Shown: positions 22,604-34,879 of the stretch, piece by piece
Position numbering within the stretch: the first letter of the stretch is position 1
Layout: every line of letters begins with the position of its first letter
NCBI GenBank assembly: GCA_036936605.1
Contig: JAUPFV010000004.1
Coordinates: forward strand, 290,698,009-290,762,008
Source of the DNA: Limnanthes douglasii subsp. nivea
Lineage: Eukaryota; Streptophyta; Magnoliopsida; Brassicales; Limnanthaceae
Length of the DNA stretch: 64,000 bases
Reading direction: 5' to 3'
Notes under the pieces: generated by a model
The model's input: only the letters and a program-made list of their open reading frames with translations
Database searches by the model: none
Told to the model about the DNA's origin: nothing
Position numbers and translations under genes: made by a program

Positions 22604-22924
22604 ATCCTCTTTCTTGTCGGGACATTTCGCCGGTTCATGAGACCGATCGCCTCCGCGGTCATGGTGACTCTTTTCTCTCGAAGATTTCCTCTCCGAACTC
22701 TTTCCTCTTCGGAAGTCGGTTCGCCTATGATCACGTTTTTTCCTTCTACCGTGTCTCCGAGGAGACGATTCCGAAGTGCTGTATCGCGAGTAATCGCTTG
22801 AGTCGGCTGAATCCGAACGGCGCCTCTCTCTTCTCCTCGGAGATCGCCGCTCGCGCCCCCGATACCTATCGTCCCTATTCCTGGGACGGAATTCAGCTAC
22901 GCGTTCCTCTTTTTCAACAACAGC

Positions 22925-23175
22925 CTATCTCCTTATCTCGGATCGAAGATTCTCCTGTGCGGCTTCCTTTTCCGCTTTCAACCTTTCGATTTCCAGCAGC
23001 AATTTATTCCTCCGAGCAAGGAGATCTGAGTTACCAAAATTATTTTCGACTCGCTGACCTCCTTCTCCCTCGTCTTCCATATCATTCTGATAATCATCGC
23101 CTATCAAGTTCTCCTCGCAATGGCCGACTATATCATCCCCTTCCATTGTTCTCCTCGGAACAGGGATTATTTCCA
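22925..23175 (-). pseudogene. RE-A gag N-terminal segment
   Basis: The minus-strand frame contains an acidic segment (MEGDDIVGHCEENLIGDDYQ...) and a short coiled-coil-like stretch (RRNKLLLEIERLKAEKEAAQ). It lies just downstream of the primer-binding site, where gag should begin. The likely start is the ATG at about 23147. The frame is lost before the capsid region. Confidence 0.55.
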
Positions 23176-23205
23176 GGAAGCGATTTCCATTAGAGCGATC
23201 CTCGC

Positions 23206-23223
23206 TTCCCACAGAGGGCGCCA
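23206..23223 (-). other. RE-A primer-binding site
   Basis: Reading the minus strand, TGGCGCCCTCTGTGGGAA begins one base after the LTR end. TGGCGCC complements the 3' CCA end of a tRNA, best fitting tRNA-Asp, and is the type reported for Tat elements. Confidence 0.75.
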
Positions 23224-23224
23224 C

Positions 23225-23634
23225 TGAAGAGTTCTGAAGTTGTCCGGGGGTGATTATGCGATACGAAGATTGTTGACAGGTGATTTTGCGACACAGAAAT
23301 ATCTTAGTGTCAGTTTTAGAGAGAGAAAGTCTAGAATATTAGATTAAGTAGAGAGAGAAAGTCTCGTACTATTCATCTCGGGATTTGTGAAGCATGTGTG
23401 GTCCTTTTATAGTACAATTGCGGACCCCACACATTTTAACTTGGACAAATTATATCTTTTGGTCCCTACACTTTGCTTTCTTCCTATTTTGGCTATCTCT
23501 TTATAATTTATTCAATTCAGCCCTTATACATTTATTTCTATACATTTTCCTCCTATCACACTTTTCTTTTGCTATTTTCTCCTGTCAGGTTTCTTCTTTA
23601 CACTTTTCTCCTTGTCTTTTATTCTTCCTTATCA
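23225..23634 (-). repeat. RE-A 5' LTR
   Basis: The LTR begins with TG next to the primer-binding site and probably ends at TTCCTTATCA, the same end as the RE-B LTR. A TATA box (CTATAAAAGG, minus strand, 23403-23412) is followed in the direction of transcription by two CT-rich patches (AGAGAGAGAAAGT on the plus strand at 23347-23362 and 23314-23330). The outer end is approximate. Confidence 0.7.
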
Positions 23635-23689
23635 CACTTAATTCCAGTTCATTCAAAAACTCGGTTCCTCAAACCCTAAAAAAACCTTC

Positions 23690-26236
23690 ATAGCTATAGG
23701 GGACGATACTTACCACACTTCGAATACTACATCATTTTTCCTCCCTTGAGGGAAATTGTTAAGACAGTTACAAAGTCTCAGCAAAATCCATGAATCATTG
23801 ATAATAGAGAACCAACCTCAAATCCTAACCTACCTCAACTTGTAGATGAGGCATCAAAGTAGGAAATTGGCTCTGAATCAACCCAATCGAATGTTTAAGC
23901 TGATATAGAAGATGATGCTTCGAAGGAAATGGATAGTGAAAAGGTTAAGGTATTTATAAGATAAAAGCACCAAGGAGAAGAAAAATGACAGCTCATGTTG
24001 AGCTTTCCAGAGATTTGGCTGCTTCAATTGGTGAGAACTTGAGACCGCTAAACCCCGAAAACATACTAGCACTAAAAATATTTCATATATGTATTATCTT
24101 GAGTCTCAGGCTGCCTCCTTAAAAAATAAATGGGGAATGTCAAATAACACTGTGCTTCGACTTTCAAAAGAAAGAGAGACTCCACTTGACTATGGAAAGG
24201 ATGACCTAATAGTCTACCCAGAGATTATCAACTAGGGTCTTTGGTTTTCGTTTGACCTAATGATTGTAGAATATTTTAAGCTCCTCGACCTCTGTCCTAT
24301 GCAAGTAACTCCCAACCAATTGTTTCACCCTTATGCCAATTATCATGGCTTCTAGACATTCCCAAATTCCTCTTTTTGTCTGAGATTTCAGCGCGCTGAC
24401 CAAACTTTTGAAGGGCCATGTTCTGCCCTTCTACTACCTCACACTTGATGATGATCTCAAGATAGTTGATGGCCTACTCGAGGCTGACAATTTTTGGAAG
24501 AAAACATTTGTCTTCGTATCAGGGGATTGGGAAAATGAAAAAAAAAATATACGAGAAGAACCCATCAAGACTAAACCTTATTTGGAGGATTAACAGTAAG
24601 TTGCTTCTCTTTTTGTTGTTTTTTTAAATTATCTTGTTTTATTCATTTGCTTATTTTTTGTATTGTATCCTAAAAGTTCTAAGACGATATAAGATTCGCC
24701 AAAAAGATGCTAAGGATATTTTTTCCAAGTTAGCAACATGGGCGAAAAAATAGTAGGACAATGGGTTTCACTCAACTTTCGTGCCCATTAATTTTATTAA
24801 CAACCAATTATGGTGAATCACACTGGATGCTGATTTCCCAGAAGATTTAATGCAGCCCCCAGACCCTATTCTCGTTGAGAAAAGACTATCGATGCTTGAT
24901 TGTAAAGTGTTTTTTCCAGTTCGAAATAGGTCAGAGAGCTATCTTCCCTTAAACAAGAAAAGCAAAAGAATAAAAAGATATCGAACACATCGGGTGCTAG
25001 CCCTTTAGAAGTTCCGACAACGCAGCAAAATTTAATGAGGAAGACAACATAAAAGATATTCCCCACCATCGAAGAGGGAGAAGAGGTTGAGCCTTCCCCA
25101 AAGAGGAAGAAGACTATTACTTCAAAAAAATAAGAGCACATCTAACACGCCTCCACAAAAAATAAAATTGTATAAACCCCTCAAGAGGTGGTGCCTCCTG
25201 AAGCTGATGAAACCATTATCATGGAAGATCAACAAAGAGAAGCTTAAACAGGTGATGAAGAAAGAGATAATCAACAAGGAGAGACTACAACAGATAATGG
25301 ACACAGTTGAACATCGATACATATAAGGGCTTCAGGACCAACTGCACCATTATGGTGAAAGACATGCTCATGTTCTTCCCGAGGTAACTGCGTCAGAGAT
25401 CTCTTTGTCTTTTCTCTTATGTCTTACCCAAGTCCAGTATTCATACCTACTGAAGAGCTATCTGAAAACGTTGCACTTGATCTCCAACCATTTACCAACC
25501 TTGGCGGTGCAGCACAAAAATTGTACCAAGAATTTGAGTCTGCCCGAGGCCACTTAGAGAGTATGGAGAAAGAAAGGGTTCGCCAAAAAAATATTGCTGC
25601 TGAGAAAATGATGAGGGAAATCTTCAGTGATACCGTGCAGAAGCATTCTATGGATTTCAATCTAACAGATCACAATTCCTCAGAGGAGACATTTATCTTC
25701 AAATTCATCTCAGATCTATGCACAAGAAAGAGATAGAAGAGCTTAACACTTCTCACAAAAACAAGATAGAACAGCTCAAATCTAAACATGCTCAAGAGTT
25801 ATATGAGGAGAATGAAAGATGATATACTCTTCAAATTTCATTAAACAAGAGTTGAGGATGAGAAGAAAAAGTCGACAGAGAACATGGATGCTCTTAAGAT
25901 TCAGTTCGAAGAAGAGATAAAACTTGTTGTGGCTGCTGAAAACGAATGTGGGAAAGATATGCTAGCGAATATAAAAATGCTGAGGAGCAAAAAACTGTAA
26001 ACCTTCTTCGCGAAATTTATGCCTCATTTCCAAAAGCTGATCTTTCAAACATTTGGGAGTTGATTCACATTAAAAATTTCCCCAGCAAAGCTTTTCATCA
26101 TGTACTTATTTCTTTGTTCGAAGAGGTGGAATCATATGACAGTGCTTCTGGCCAAGGGGAAGCTACTGAAGAAAGTTCGATGATAAATAACTTTGCTCTC
26201 CCATCTTTTTTTGTATCTGTCATCCAATTGTTGTAG
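23690..26236 (+). pseudogene. RE-B antisense gene
   Basis: The plus strand carries the same gene as RE-A and RE-C, much decayed. Recognisable blocks are KWGMSNNT, LSKERETPLDY, DDLIVYPEIIN (then TAG in place of Trp), LCPMQVTPNQL and LLEADNFWKKTFVFVSGDWEN. A donor (24596, GTAAGT) and a degenerate acceptor near 24676 define the intron at the same place as in the other copies. Exon 2 holds KVFPSS-like and basic segments, a proline/acidic part, then coiled-coil pieces (25419-25736) and the C-terminal block LLREIYASFPKADLSNIWELI (25946-26236). Confidence 0.65.
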
Positions 26237-26459
26237 GATGAATTTAACTTTGGTGAATGTTATTTGACTTAGCACTAAAAATGTTTTATGTATCATCAGA
26301 TTAATGCACCAATATTTTGTTTCTCTTAATATTTCTATTATTTTTTTATTAGGAATATTTACTTCAATATAATAATATGCTAATTATAATAAAACTTCGT
26401 ATTTCATATGTGTATTTAAAAAATGTTAACACCTTTAACACAAATAATACATTTAGAGA

Positions 26460-26645
26460 ACATAACATTTTGAATGCCACAATGCATTGAAGGAACGTAG
26501 CACTTCAAATATTATAGTGTTTTTAAAGAACGTAGCATTTCGAATATGGTAGTGCACTTAAAGACCGTACCACTTCGAATATAGTAGTGCGTTTAAAGAA
26601 CATAGCACTTCGACTATGGTTGTTTCTTTGAAAAGTGTATACAAC
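26460..26645. repeat. RE-B minisatellite between the convergent genes
   Basis: Four imperfect units of about 42 bp contain the words GAACGTAGCACTTC, AATATAGTAGTG and TTTAAAGAAC. The position matches the RE-A minisatellite, but the unit is different in sequence and length. Confidence 0.75.
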
Positions 26646-26879
26646 ACTTTGGAATAGTTACTCTTGGTCAACTTCAAAGATGATCAGTCTTTGACTAGTT
26701 ACCAAAATAATCTAAATAAGTATACTTAAACAACAGTGGCCAAAAAATATTTTTATTGATAACATCAAATATTTACATAACACCTCATTAAAACTTCATT
26801 GGGCCAACAAGGTAGGAAAGAGTGTGTCAATTATTCAAAACAATTAAAAAAATAGTTACTCCCACTATAAATTCAGATA

Positions 26880-27550
26880 TTGTATATTCCAAGGATATTA
26901 AAGCATCCTCCCCTGCTCGTTACAAAGGAGATAAGAATCCGGCTTTATTATTTCCACAATCATATAGGGACCCTCCCAATTGGGGGCCATCTTGTCGAGG
27001 TTCTTTTCCTTAATATGGAGGAATACCTTCCTTAGAAATTTATCATCAACCTTGAAATCCCTCATTTTTACCTTCAAATTATATCTACTCCTCATAAGAG
27101 TCTGATAATGAATTATATTCAAATGAGCTCCAGCTCTTTTTTCCACAATCAAGTCCAAATCTACTCTTTTCACTTCGTCATTCAGGTCCTCGAGATACTG
27201 AACTACTTTATGAGAAGGTAATGTAGATTCTGCAGGACTAAAAAATCCATTCCAGACATCAATGCAAAATAAGTTTCTTCAGTGGCCTCTTTAGGAGTTG
27301 TTCGATAAGCCCATAACACCTCTAGCAAGTTTACGAAGAGAATTGGGGAATCGTTGACAAGTATCATAGGTTTGAACTAAACTCTTAACTTTGTTCATAA
27401 TCGAAGACTAATAATACTCTGCTAACAAAACCCGACGTGTCAATGCCTTGAGCCCATAATATGTTGAAACTTCCCTATTACGTAATTCTGACAGAATTTA
27501 TTGTAAACTTTTGTTTATTCAGGCAACGTAATAATGGCTTACTCAATGAT
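26880..27550 (-). pseudogene. RE-B integrase remnant, core deleted
   Basis: The C-terminal part is readable (HYQTLMRSRYNLKVKMRDFKVDDKFLRKVFLH...NWEGPYMIVE, 26898-27173), followed upstream by pieces matching RTTPKEATEETYFALM and then directly TYDTCQRF. The whole catalytic core between the zinc-binding end and the C-terminal part is therefore missing, an internal deletion near 27335. The element could not encode its own integration. Confidence 0.7.
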
Positions 27551-27555
27551 TTCTT

Positions 27556-28456
27556 CTATAAAACCCGATCTAACACAATATAGCCACGTGTTTTACCCTT
27601 CAAACTCTTAGCCAATTGCACATCTTGAGACAGCGTTCCTCTTAACAAGAAGTTCAGGATATCAGTCCTCCAATCACTTTGTATTACATCTGGTGTGATA
27701 TAAACTTCTTCTGAATATTTACACTGCTCTAATTGGGTTAGAATCAAAGGACTCTCCTGTAATAAAATCCATGGATATTCTTCTATGTAAGCCATGGTTA
27801 CTAAAGAATCAGCAATTTTGTTGTCTCATCGGCTAGTTGGGAATCTGTTTTTAAACGAACTGAAGTTTCCCCACAAATGCTCCCAACACTTAAACCAACC
27901 AATATAGCTTCATATTCAGCTTTATTATCTGATGCATGAAAGCCAAATTTAATGGCTTGAAACATTGTCTCCGCAGATTGAGAAATCATTTGAACTTTTA
28001 CGCTACATCTTAAAATGCTAGAACCTTTATCAGTTCAAACTATCCACATCAAACTTCTTGGTAAGACCTCATTGTTTATATCTTCGTTTGATCTACTTGA
28101 ATAGAATTCAATAATAGAAGCAGCTAAGGCTTGGGCCTTGATAGCCGTCTGAGGGGAAAAATGATATCAAAGTCTCTTAGCTCCACTGACCATTTGGTTA
28201 TCGTGACAGAAATATCAGGGCACTGTAAAATATGTTTAAGCGGGAACGGAGTTTGAAACTCAACAGTGAGAGCTTGAAAATAGAGGCTCATATTCCTTGC
28301 AGCCACCACTAAAGCAAGAGTCAATTTTTCGAGCTTCAAATACCTTTTCTCTACAACCACTAAACTTTTGCTAACATTATACGCTGGCTTCGAAATTTCA
28401 AAATCTTCACTTATCAAAACAACACTTACTGCGAAATCTGGTACTGCAATATACAA
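27556..28456 (-). pseudogene. RE-B RNase H domains
   Basis: The segment 28124-28456 corresponds to the gypsy RNase H (YIAVPDFAVSVVLISED, YLKLEKLTLALVVAARNM). The segments 27801-27989 and 27556-27795 correspond to the second, plant-type RNase H (MFQAIKFGFHASDNKAEYEAILVGL, LKTDSQL) and its linker to the integrase. Several stops and shifts separate them. Confidence 0.7.
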
Positions 28457-28726
28457 GAAGAGTTGTTCTCTAATTCAAGGCGTGGATAGTATCTCTGATG
28501 ATGAAAATAATACCTTAATGCTTGAAAATGTTGTTTCACATTCCGAGGTCCACTCAAATTTTTTTGATCTTCCTAACACTTGGTAAAAAGGGAAACATTT
28601 GTTAGAAGATTTGGAAATGAATCTGTTAAGAGCAACTAACCTTCATATTAAGATATGTACTTCCTTGATAGCTCGAGGCAATGTCATTGATACCAAAGTC
28701 TTTAGTTTATCTGGATCAGCCTCTAT

Positions 28727-29648
28727 CTATTTTTCACTAATAACATACACTAAGAAGTTTCCTGACCAAACTCCAATAGTACACTTCTTAGGATTTAGCT
28801 TCAATCTGATAGCTCTTAAATTCAAAAAATTCTCCTCTAACCCCTCCAAATGCGTCTCATCTACAAAACTCTTGACCAACATGTAATCAATATATACCTC
28901 CATGTTTCTTCCAATCTGAGAATCAAAGGATTTATTCATTAACCTCTGATACGTTTTTCCAATATTATTTAACCCAAAAGACATAACCTTATAAAATTTT
29001 ATTTCTTGAAGTATAATCAATCAATAAAAGACAAAAGCATCCAAAAGACATAACCCAAAAAATTTTATTTCTGAGAATCAGCTCTCTTGATCCTTTGGAT
29101 CCATTTGAATTTGATTATACCTTGCAAAAGCATCCATAAAAGACAAAATTTTATTTCTTGAAGTAGAATCAATCAATTGGTCTATTCGAGGAACATAAAA
29201 TGGATCATTAGGACAAGCGTGATCCAAATCTTTGAAGTCAACACACATCCTCTATTTCACATTCTTCATTTTAACCACCACTGGATTTGCTTTCCATAAA
29301 GGATATTGTGACTCCCTTATATTTCCGACCCTTGACAAACGATCCACCTCGGTAAAAATGGCCTCCAATTTCTCAAAAGACAAAGCATTTTTTTTGGATA
29401 ACGGGTTTGATCTTCGGATTAATTGTTAATTTATGACATATTAACTCAATGGGGACTCCTACCATATCTTCCGTTTTTCTAGCGAAAACATCCAAATTAT
29501 GGAACAAAAATGGTAATAATTGTTGTCGTAGGGCTGATGTCAGTAAGGTTCCTATTCGATGTACCTTCATATTTGGGAAAGCATACTCTTTAAGACCTTC
29601 ACTTACCGTAAAATACCTCGGGGTTTTCCTCGGATCATCGAATGCCAA
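28727..29648 (-). pseudogene. RE-B reverse transcriptase
   Basis: The blocks MSFGLNNIGKTYQRLMNKSF, VYIDYMLVKS and LNPKKCTIGV are present. The catalytic YIDD has become YIDY, so the enzyme is inactive. Near 28990-29160 a segment containing TTTTATTTCTTGAAGTA is duplicated locally, adding a small rearrangement. The upstream leader (DVFARKTEDMVGVPIELICHKL) is at 29373-29648. Confidence 0.75.
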
Positions 29649-29659
29649 GATCTCCTGAA

Positions 29660-31450
29660 AATGTCATTGTAGCTAGTTGGACAATCCACCACTATAAACA
29701 ACACTTGAACCTTCTTTCTGAAAGGTCCTTATCCTAAATACTTCTCCCTCAAATTCCCCAATCACTTGAGTTGTCAATCATATGAATCCAATTATTGTAC
29801 AATCTGACTTAGAAATTCATGGAGGATTACACATTCTATCATACGTTGTTTTAAAAAGAACATTCGCAGAGCTTTCCATGTCCATTAGAACGCGTAGGAT
29901 TTCGACATCATCTATTTCTACTCCAATAACTAATTCTTCTTCATGAGGGCCCGCAGTACCTCTCAGATCATCCTCATCGAAAAGAATAAAAGGAATATTT
30001 TTTTCCATACAAGTGAGTAGACATCCCTCCTTCAATTTGAGTAGCTAAACTTACCACATACCTCTTTCTAGAGCTATCAGTGTTTCCAGTCATTGTATCC
30101 CTTTGCCAAGGATTCAAAATATTCACACATACTTCAAACTTGGCCTTGTTCCAGTGGCTCATCCACTGCCATCAAAATCAACCAATCCGGATATGTGTCC
30201 AAATATTTCTGCATATTTGGATTCGCTGCCTGCAAAGTTGATGCAACAGGAGCCTTTGATACATTGTTCTATCTTTCACATATGCCAATAGCCTGCCATT
30301 CTCAATTAACGTGTGCACCTCTTTCTTCAAAGCGATACAGCCTGCAATATCATGTTTGATGTCGTTATGATATTTACAAAACCTGCTATTTTGCTATTTT
30401 CTTGGCCTATTTATTGTAGCATGGTTTTTAAAGGTCACATACCCTTTTGCCTTTTCATAAATTACAGCAACATTTTCAGTTAAATCTGCATAGTACTCTA
30501 GTCTTATCCATTGATTGGTCCTTGATCTCTAGAATTGATACCATGTATCTTGAGCTCGCTAACTACTAGTTCAAGGAGGAAAATTGTTATTATTCCTCAG
30601 ACGCGTTGGTTGGGCCAAATTTAAAGAGTGTCCTTGATTATTTGACACCTGCCCTGAACTCTTTTGACTGGACCCAACCACACCTCAAACTCTAGTTGAT
30701 TCTTCTACTTTAATTTGGTCCTCCACTTGAGCCATCAGTGCTCCAAAAGTTAAAGCTCTTCGTTTTGTTATTTCATTGGTCAAATCTCATGGCAACAGAA
30801 CTTGTCGAAATGCAGCCATCACTTCCAACTTTTGTTAATTATCTAAACCAACTTTTGTTAACTCGAAACACTAAGTATAATCCTTTAGCTTCTCTTCCAC
30901 AACTTTCTTGTATTGTATTATCGTGTCTTAATTTGTTCGCATATCTTTATATCCCACAAATTATTGTCGGAAAGCTGTGTACAAATCTCTAAAATTCGAA
31001 ATATATCCATTCATAATCCTATTCTACCATTTCAAAGTTGTACCCTTGAACGTTTGGAAAAACAGTTTTACACACCAATCTATCTCCGTCTTCGAAATTC
31101 ATCATGTAGTTCTTAAATTGTTCAATGTGTTTATCGGGATCTTACATCCTATCTAACTTTTTAACATTACAAATATCGAAACGCTTCAGAAGAGTGATAG
31201 GCCTTATCTTAGTGGTCAGAGGAGAATATCACCAATCAACTCCTTGAATGTACTGATTATCACTACCCGTTCCTATTACAGCATATAAATTCCAATCATC
31301 CATTTTGTTGTACCGATTCAATTTTTTCTCATCACACCATTATGTTCCCCTCAAACATCGTGGTACACTTTCTTTCCTTGTTTTGTATTCTTTTTGTAAT
31401 TTTTGAGGTCGACCTATTTCTTCTTTTGGAGATCATCCGTAACTCTTAAA
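29660..31450 (-). pseudogene. RE-B gag and protease remnants
   Basis: Around 29817-30035 the protease region reads PFILFDEDDLRGTAGPHEEELVIG...LMDMESSANVLFKTTYDRM. The active site DTGSSA has decayed to DMESSA. Upstream, to about 31450, broken frames correspond to gag (for example EQFKNYMMNF near 31100 and the basic linker). No intact frame of useful length remains. Confidence 0.6.
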
Positions 31451-31649
31451 CTTTGATCCTGAACTATCCACTGCAGTGTCACTTGACTTAATATACATCT
31501 GTTTTTTTTTTCTCTTTTCGTGAAGTGTGACGCTCTTTAAAAGATTCAAAATAACTTCCAAGAATCGAACAAGAACAATTAAAACGAAACAATAAAGGAA
31601 ATCTCTTATGATTTTTTATTAAGAAAATCAAGGCACCAATTAAAATCAG

Positions 31650-31666
31650 TCCCTAGTGAATCGCCA
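31650..31666 (-). other. RE-B primer-binding site
   Basis: Minus strand TGGCGATTCACTAGGGA lies three bases from the LTR end. It matches the RE-C site (TGGCGAATCCATTGGGGA) in its first six bases and layout. Confidence 0.6.
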
Positions 31667-31669
31667 ATT

Positions 31670-31958
31670 TGATGTGGAATCTGACTCTTAGAGAGAAATG
31701 GTGAAATGTAACTTTTAGAGAGAAAACTAAAAGTAGAAAGTAGTTTAATCAGAAGTCAGAATACCTTTCATAGAAGCCTTGGCCATTATATATATGTGCA
31801 AGGACTTAATCTCAACAAAATTTGTTACACAAAAAGTATTAATGCAATCTAGGCCTTAACTTTTACATAAAAGTCTAAATCTCCCCCACAACTATATAAC
31901 TTACCACACAAAGTCTTATTTATTACATTTTGAACTTCAATATTATATTTCCTTATCA
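31670..31958 (-). repeat. RE-B 5' LTR, 289 bp
   Basis: Starts TGATGTGG and ends CCTTATCA. It shares with the RE-C LTR the words CCTTGGCCATTATATATA (TATA region on the minus strand, 31786-31795), AAATTTGTTACA and AGAGAGAAA. No left partner was found in the window. Confidence 0.75.
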
Positions 31959-32205
31959 ATATATATATATATATAGTGAGTTATAAAAAAGTACTTCAAC
32001 CAATTCTTTTATCATTTTTTGTGAGTATAAGTTTCATGATAAATCACGTGTTTTATTTTTTTCTCTTTTGAGTGATATTTCAAAAACATTATATCTTTCA
32101 AATAATAGCTAAAAAATACAAAAATATTACTTATTTGTTTTTGTTATACTATTAATCATTGTTTCACATTTCGCATATCAAAAAGATTCTAGAAATATTC
32201 GGACC

Positions 32206-32551
32206 CAAATCTGCTACCAGATAACACTGGAACTTAGTCTAGAGAGAGAAATACGAAAATAGAAAGAGAAAATATCAAAAAAGTGGTTGTAGTATATTAA
32301 TTGTTCACCCTTCTCCAAAAAGGAAATCTTGCTTTATATAATAAAGGTGCTAGATCCAAACCCACATGAATGACCCACTTTATATTATTCCCCTCTTTTA
32401 TTATATTAAACCTACTCATATATTTATTATTACACCATATACCCTCATTATTACATATTTATGTTATTATTTATTACAAACTCATGTACTTAGCCAAACC
32501 CATCCAAAACTTTCCTGACCCAACCAGGTCCGGATAAAGTATGCTCTTATC
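32206..32551 (-). mobile_element. LTR-like fragment (solo LTR?)
   Basis: The segment has the LTR layout seen nearby: a TAGAGAGAGAAA patch (32237), a TTTATATAATAAAGG TATA region further right, and the end CTTATCA identical to the RE-A and RE-B LTR ends. To its left, the minus strand reads TGGTAGCAGATTTGGG, which may be a primer-binding site. No clean target duplication was found. Confidence 0.4.
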
Positions 32552-32562
32552 AACTACCTGAC

Positions 32563-32712
32563 ACCATACTCAACATAAACTCGTATCACTAATGGTCTTT
32601 TGACCATTCATTTTAGATAAAGTTAGTCCATGAAGTATCTCGCTTGGATCAAGTAAGTTCATGGATAAAATCGAAAGAAAATTAGTGATACAAATTTCTG
32701 TTGAGTATGATG
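32563..32712. repeat. 150-bp inverted repeat (MITE-like hairpin)
   Basis: The left end (CATACTCAACA.AAA..TCGTATCACTAAT) pairs with the right end (ATTAGTGATACAAATTTCTGTTGAGTATG), about 36 bases with few mismatches. Inner arms TCCATGAA and TTCATGGA continue the pairing around 32638. A foldback of this size fits a small MITE; the flanking target duplication is not clear. Confidence 0.6.
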
Positions 32713-32719
32713 CCACGTG

Positions 32720-34140
32720 GCGGCTTTACATTAGTCATCAAATGCGGGGAACTAACTTTATCCAGACTGAATAGTCCATGGACTCTCATTGGAATTTTGA
32801 AAATTCAAGGACTATATGTCACTAAATTCTATAGTCCATATATGAGTTATTGTCCAAAGCTAAAATATGAACATTTAAAACTTTTACTATTTGTTATAAC
32901 AATCAAGGACCTTGTAGCATTATGATACATTGTTCATTCAACTTTTTATCCACTACTATAGTAGTTCAACACTTATGTCTACAATAATTTAATGTGATAT
33001 TTAGCCTAACCTATGATATTTATATAACGTATGAGGATTCGATAGATAATTTCATTTGAAAATGAATATGGAAAATTAGGTTATAGATTAAAATTCTTGG
33101 CACCAATTCGAATTTTATATTTTTATATTATAAATTATGTACGAGATCCAATCCATTAAATTCTATTAAGCTAATTGGTCTAATAAAAAGTATTGTTTTT
33201 AGATCATTTCAGATATAAAAATTTGTAAAAAGAACTATGGAATTAATTTTATAAACAAGAAATAATCAACCTATCGGACCAACAATCTTTGTAATAATAT
33301 ATTCACTAATAAAAAAAATCATTAACAAAACACTTCTAATAAGAATAAGTTAAACAATTAACAAAACAAGAAAAATTCTCAAGATATTATTTCACTCTAA
33401 AGTTTCCAAGATCAGAGAATTTATCAATGAGGTCGAGACCTTTATTTATACTACTATTATTGTCATGATTTTATTGAAGAACGACAAGTATTTTTATGTC
33501 TACGTGGAATTCCTATATTAAAGAGTTTGTTATAATAAAAACTAATCACCCTCTAATGGGGTATGTTGTTTTACTAATATTGAATAATATCTTAAAATGT
33601 TCTTGAATGTTACTTTTAACATATAAGATTTTATCTATCCTCCATATTCATGGCCTTATCATATCCATGTTGATAACCGTGATTGGGTTGTACATTGCAT
33701 TGTTAGATCTCTTCTTGTTTTCTTTGCTCGTCTTGATATTTACATTTGGGATGCCATATTGTTTTACTAGTTTATTCTAGTTTATTATTTCCTCGATGTT
33801 TATATCTTCCTATACCTTATTAATGATTCTTTAAGTCGTTTACTTATTATTCATTCAATTCATCTTCTTCACCTACTTCATATTGTTATTGTATTAATTG
33901 GCTTAAATTATCTCCCTTGGGTCGTTATTCTTAATGGGACACTCTTTATTAACAACACTCAGTCTTGACTAAATACTTTTACCTCTTGGCTAAGGACATA
34001 AGATCGTCAACAAATATGAACTTATTCGATATGTCCATAGTTCATAAGTAAATGTTTTAATGTTTAAAGACTATTTGACGAGGTAATGTTATCAAAAATT
34101 GAGAATTATTAACTTAGAAAAATTAAGCGTAATCATACTT
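32720..34140. other. Intergenic, nothing recognised
   Basis: AT-rich sequence with no coding frame, promoter or repeat that I can support. Short direct words such as TTTATTCTAGTTTATT near 33772 are low complexity. Confidence 0.4.
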
Positions 34141-34142
34141 GT

Positions 34143-34191
34143 AAAATAAAAGTCAATTCAGCTTTGTAAAATAAAAGTCAATTCAGCTTTT
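34143..34191. repeat. Short tandem duplication (about 25 bp x2)
   Basis: The 20 bases AAAATAAAAGTCAATTCAGC, with TTTGT, occur twice in direct succession. Confidence 0.8.
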
Positions 34192-34220
34192 TAATTATAT
34201 TTTAAATAAGCATAATCACT

Positions 34221-34560
34221 AACTCTCACCTTTCTTACATTCTGTTTAGTGTGTCTTACTTTCTTGCGATGTATACGATTACTATATGATATGTGATATG
34301 GTTCCCATATTTATATATTACCATGAGTAAAAGAGAAAAAGTTGTAATCAGCAAGTCTCGCATTTCTTTAAGATGAATCGGTTGTGTCCAACCTAATTGG
34401 TTCATAAGTTCTTAAGGATTCTTTTTGTACCAATCAACAAAACTCACCTTGCTTACAATCAATTTAGTGTATCTTACTTCCATGCAATGTATATGCTTAC
34501 TATACGATATATGGTTCCCATATTTATATATTACTATGACTGAAAGATAAAAAGTTGTGA
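34221..34560 (+). repeat. Direct repeat, about 125 bp twice
   Basis: The copies at 34221-34347 and 34439-34560 share CTCACCTT.CTTACA, TTTAGTGT.TCTTACTT, GCGATGTATA or GCAATGTATA, and GGTTCCCATATTTATATATT. They are separated by about 90 bases. They look like a local segmental duplication of unknown origin. Confidence 0.75.
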
Positions 34561-34879
34561 CCGACATTATGAATTGTAACAACACATTCGTTTATGGTTT
34601 CATATCCTGGGAGACGAGCGTGGAAAGAGAGAGACACCACTACCCGTGTTTGGAGGTAGAATGGTAAGTAGTTTTTTTTCAATATTATTAGTTCTCGAGC
34701 TGTTTCAAGATGTCTAACTTGCCATTATGTATAGTACTAGGTAATCTTTATGTTATTCTAACTCCCGAATCGATGGAGCATTATGCAAGGTTGAAGTGAG
34801 AAATCACAACCTTCTAATATTCTTATAAAAATATATTTGTTCCAAGGAATTTTGTCGTTGGTGGCATCTAGTCTTGTAT

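Larger units (their letters stand above)
13941..23634 (-). mobile_element. RE-A: Ty3/gypsy Tat-type LTR retrotransposon, left end missing
   Basis: The minus strand runs LTR (23225-23634), primer-binding site, gag, protease, reverse transcriptase, RNase H, a second plant-type RNase H and integrase. A further gene on the plus strand (13941-16536) converges on the integrase end. The doubled RNase H and the extra antisense gene between pol and the 3' LTR are hallmarks of Tat elements. It is the best preserved of the three: few stops, and two of the breaks lie at long homopolymers. No left LTR was found; a copia-like LTR occupies that position. Confidence 0.85.
23635..31958 (-). mobile_element. 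RE-B: strongly decayed Tat-type retrotransposon
   Basis: This element has the same plan as RE-A and RE-C: LTR at the right (31670-31958), then gag, protease, reverse transcriptase, RNase H domains and integrase on the minus strand, with an antisense gene on the plus strand at the left. Its LTR and proteins are closer to RE-C than to RE-A. Stops and frameshifts are frequent everywhere, and the integrase core is deleted. No left LTR is present; it directly abuts the RE-A LTR. Confidence 0.82.

Noticed and set aside
22423..23193. Long plus-strand frame of 256 codons
   Set aside because: Antisense shadow of the RE-A gag region; the minus strand carries the gag motifs.
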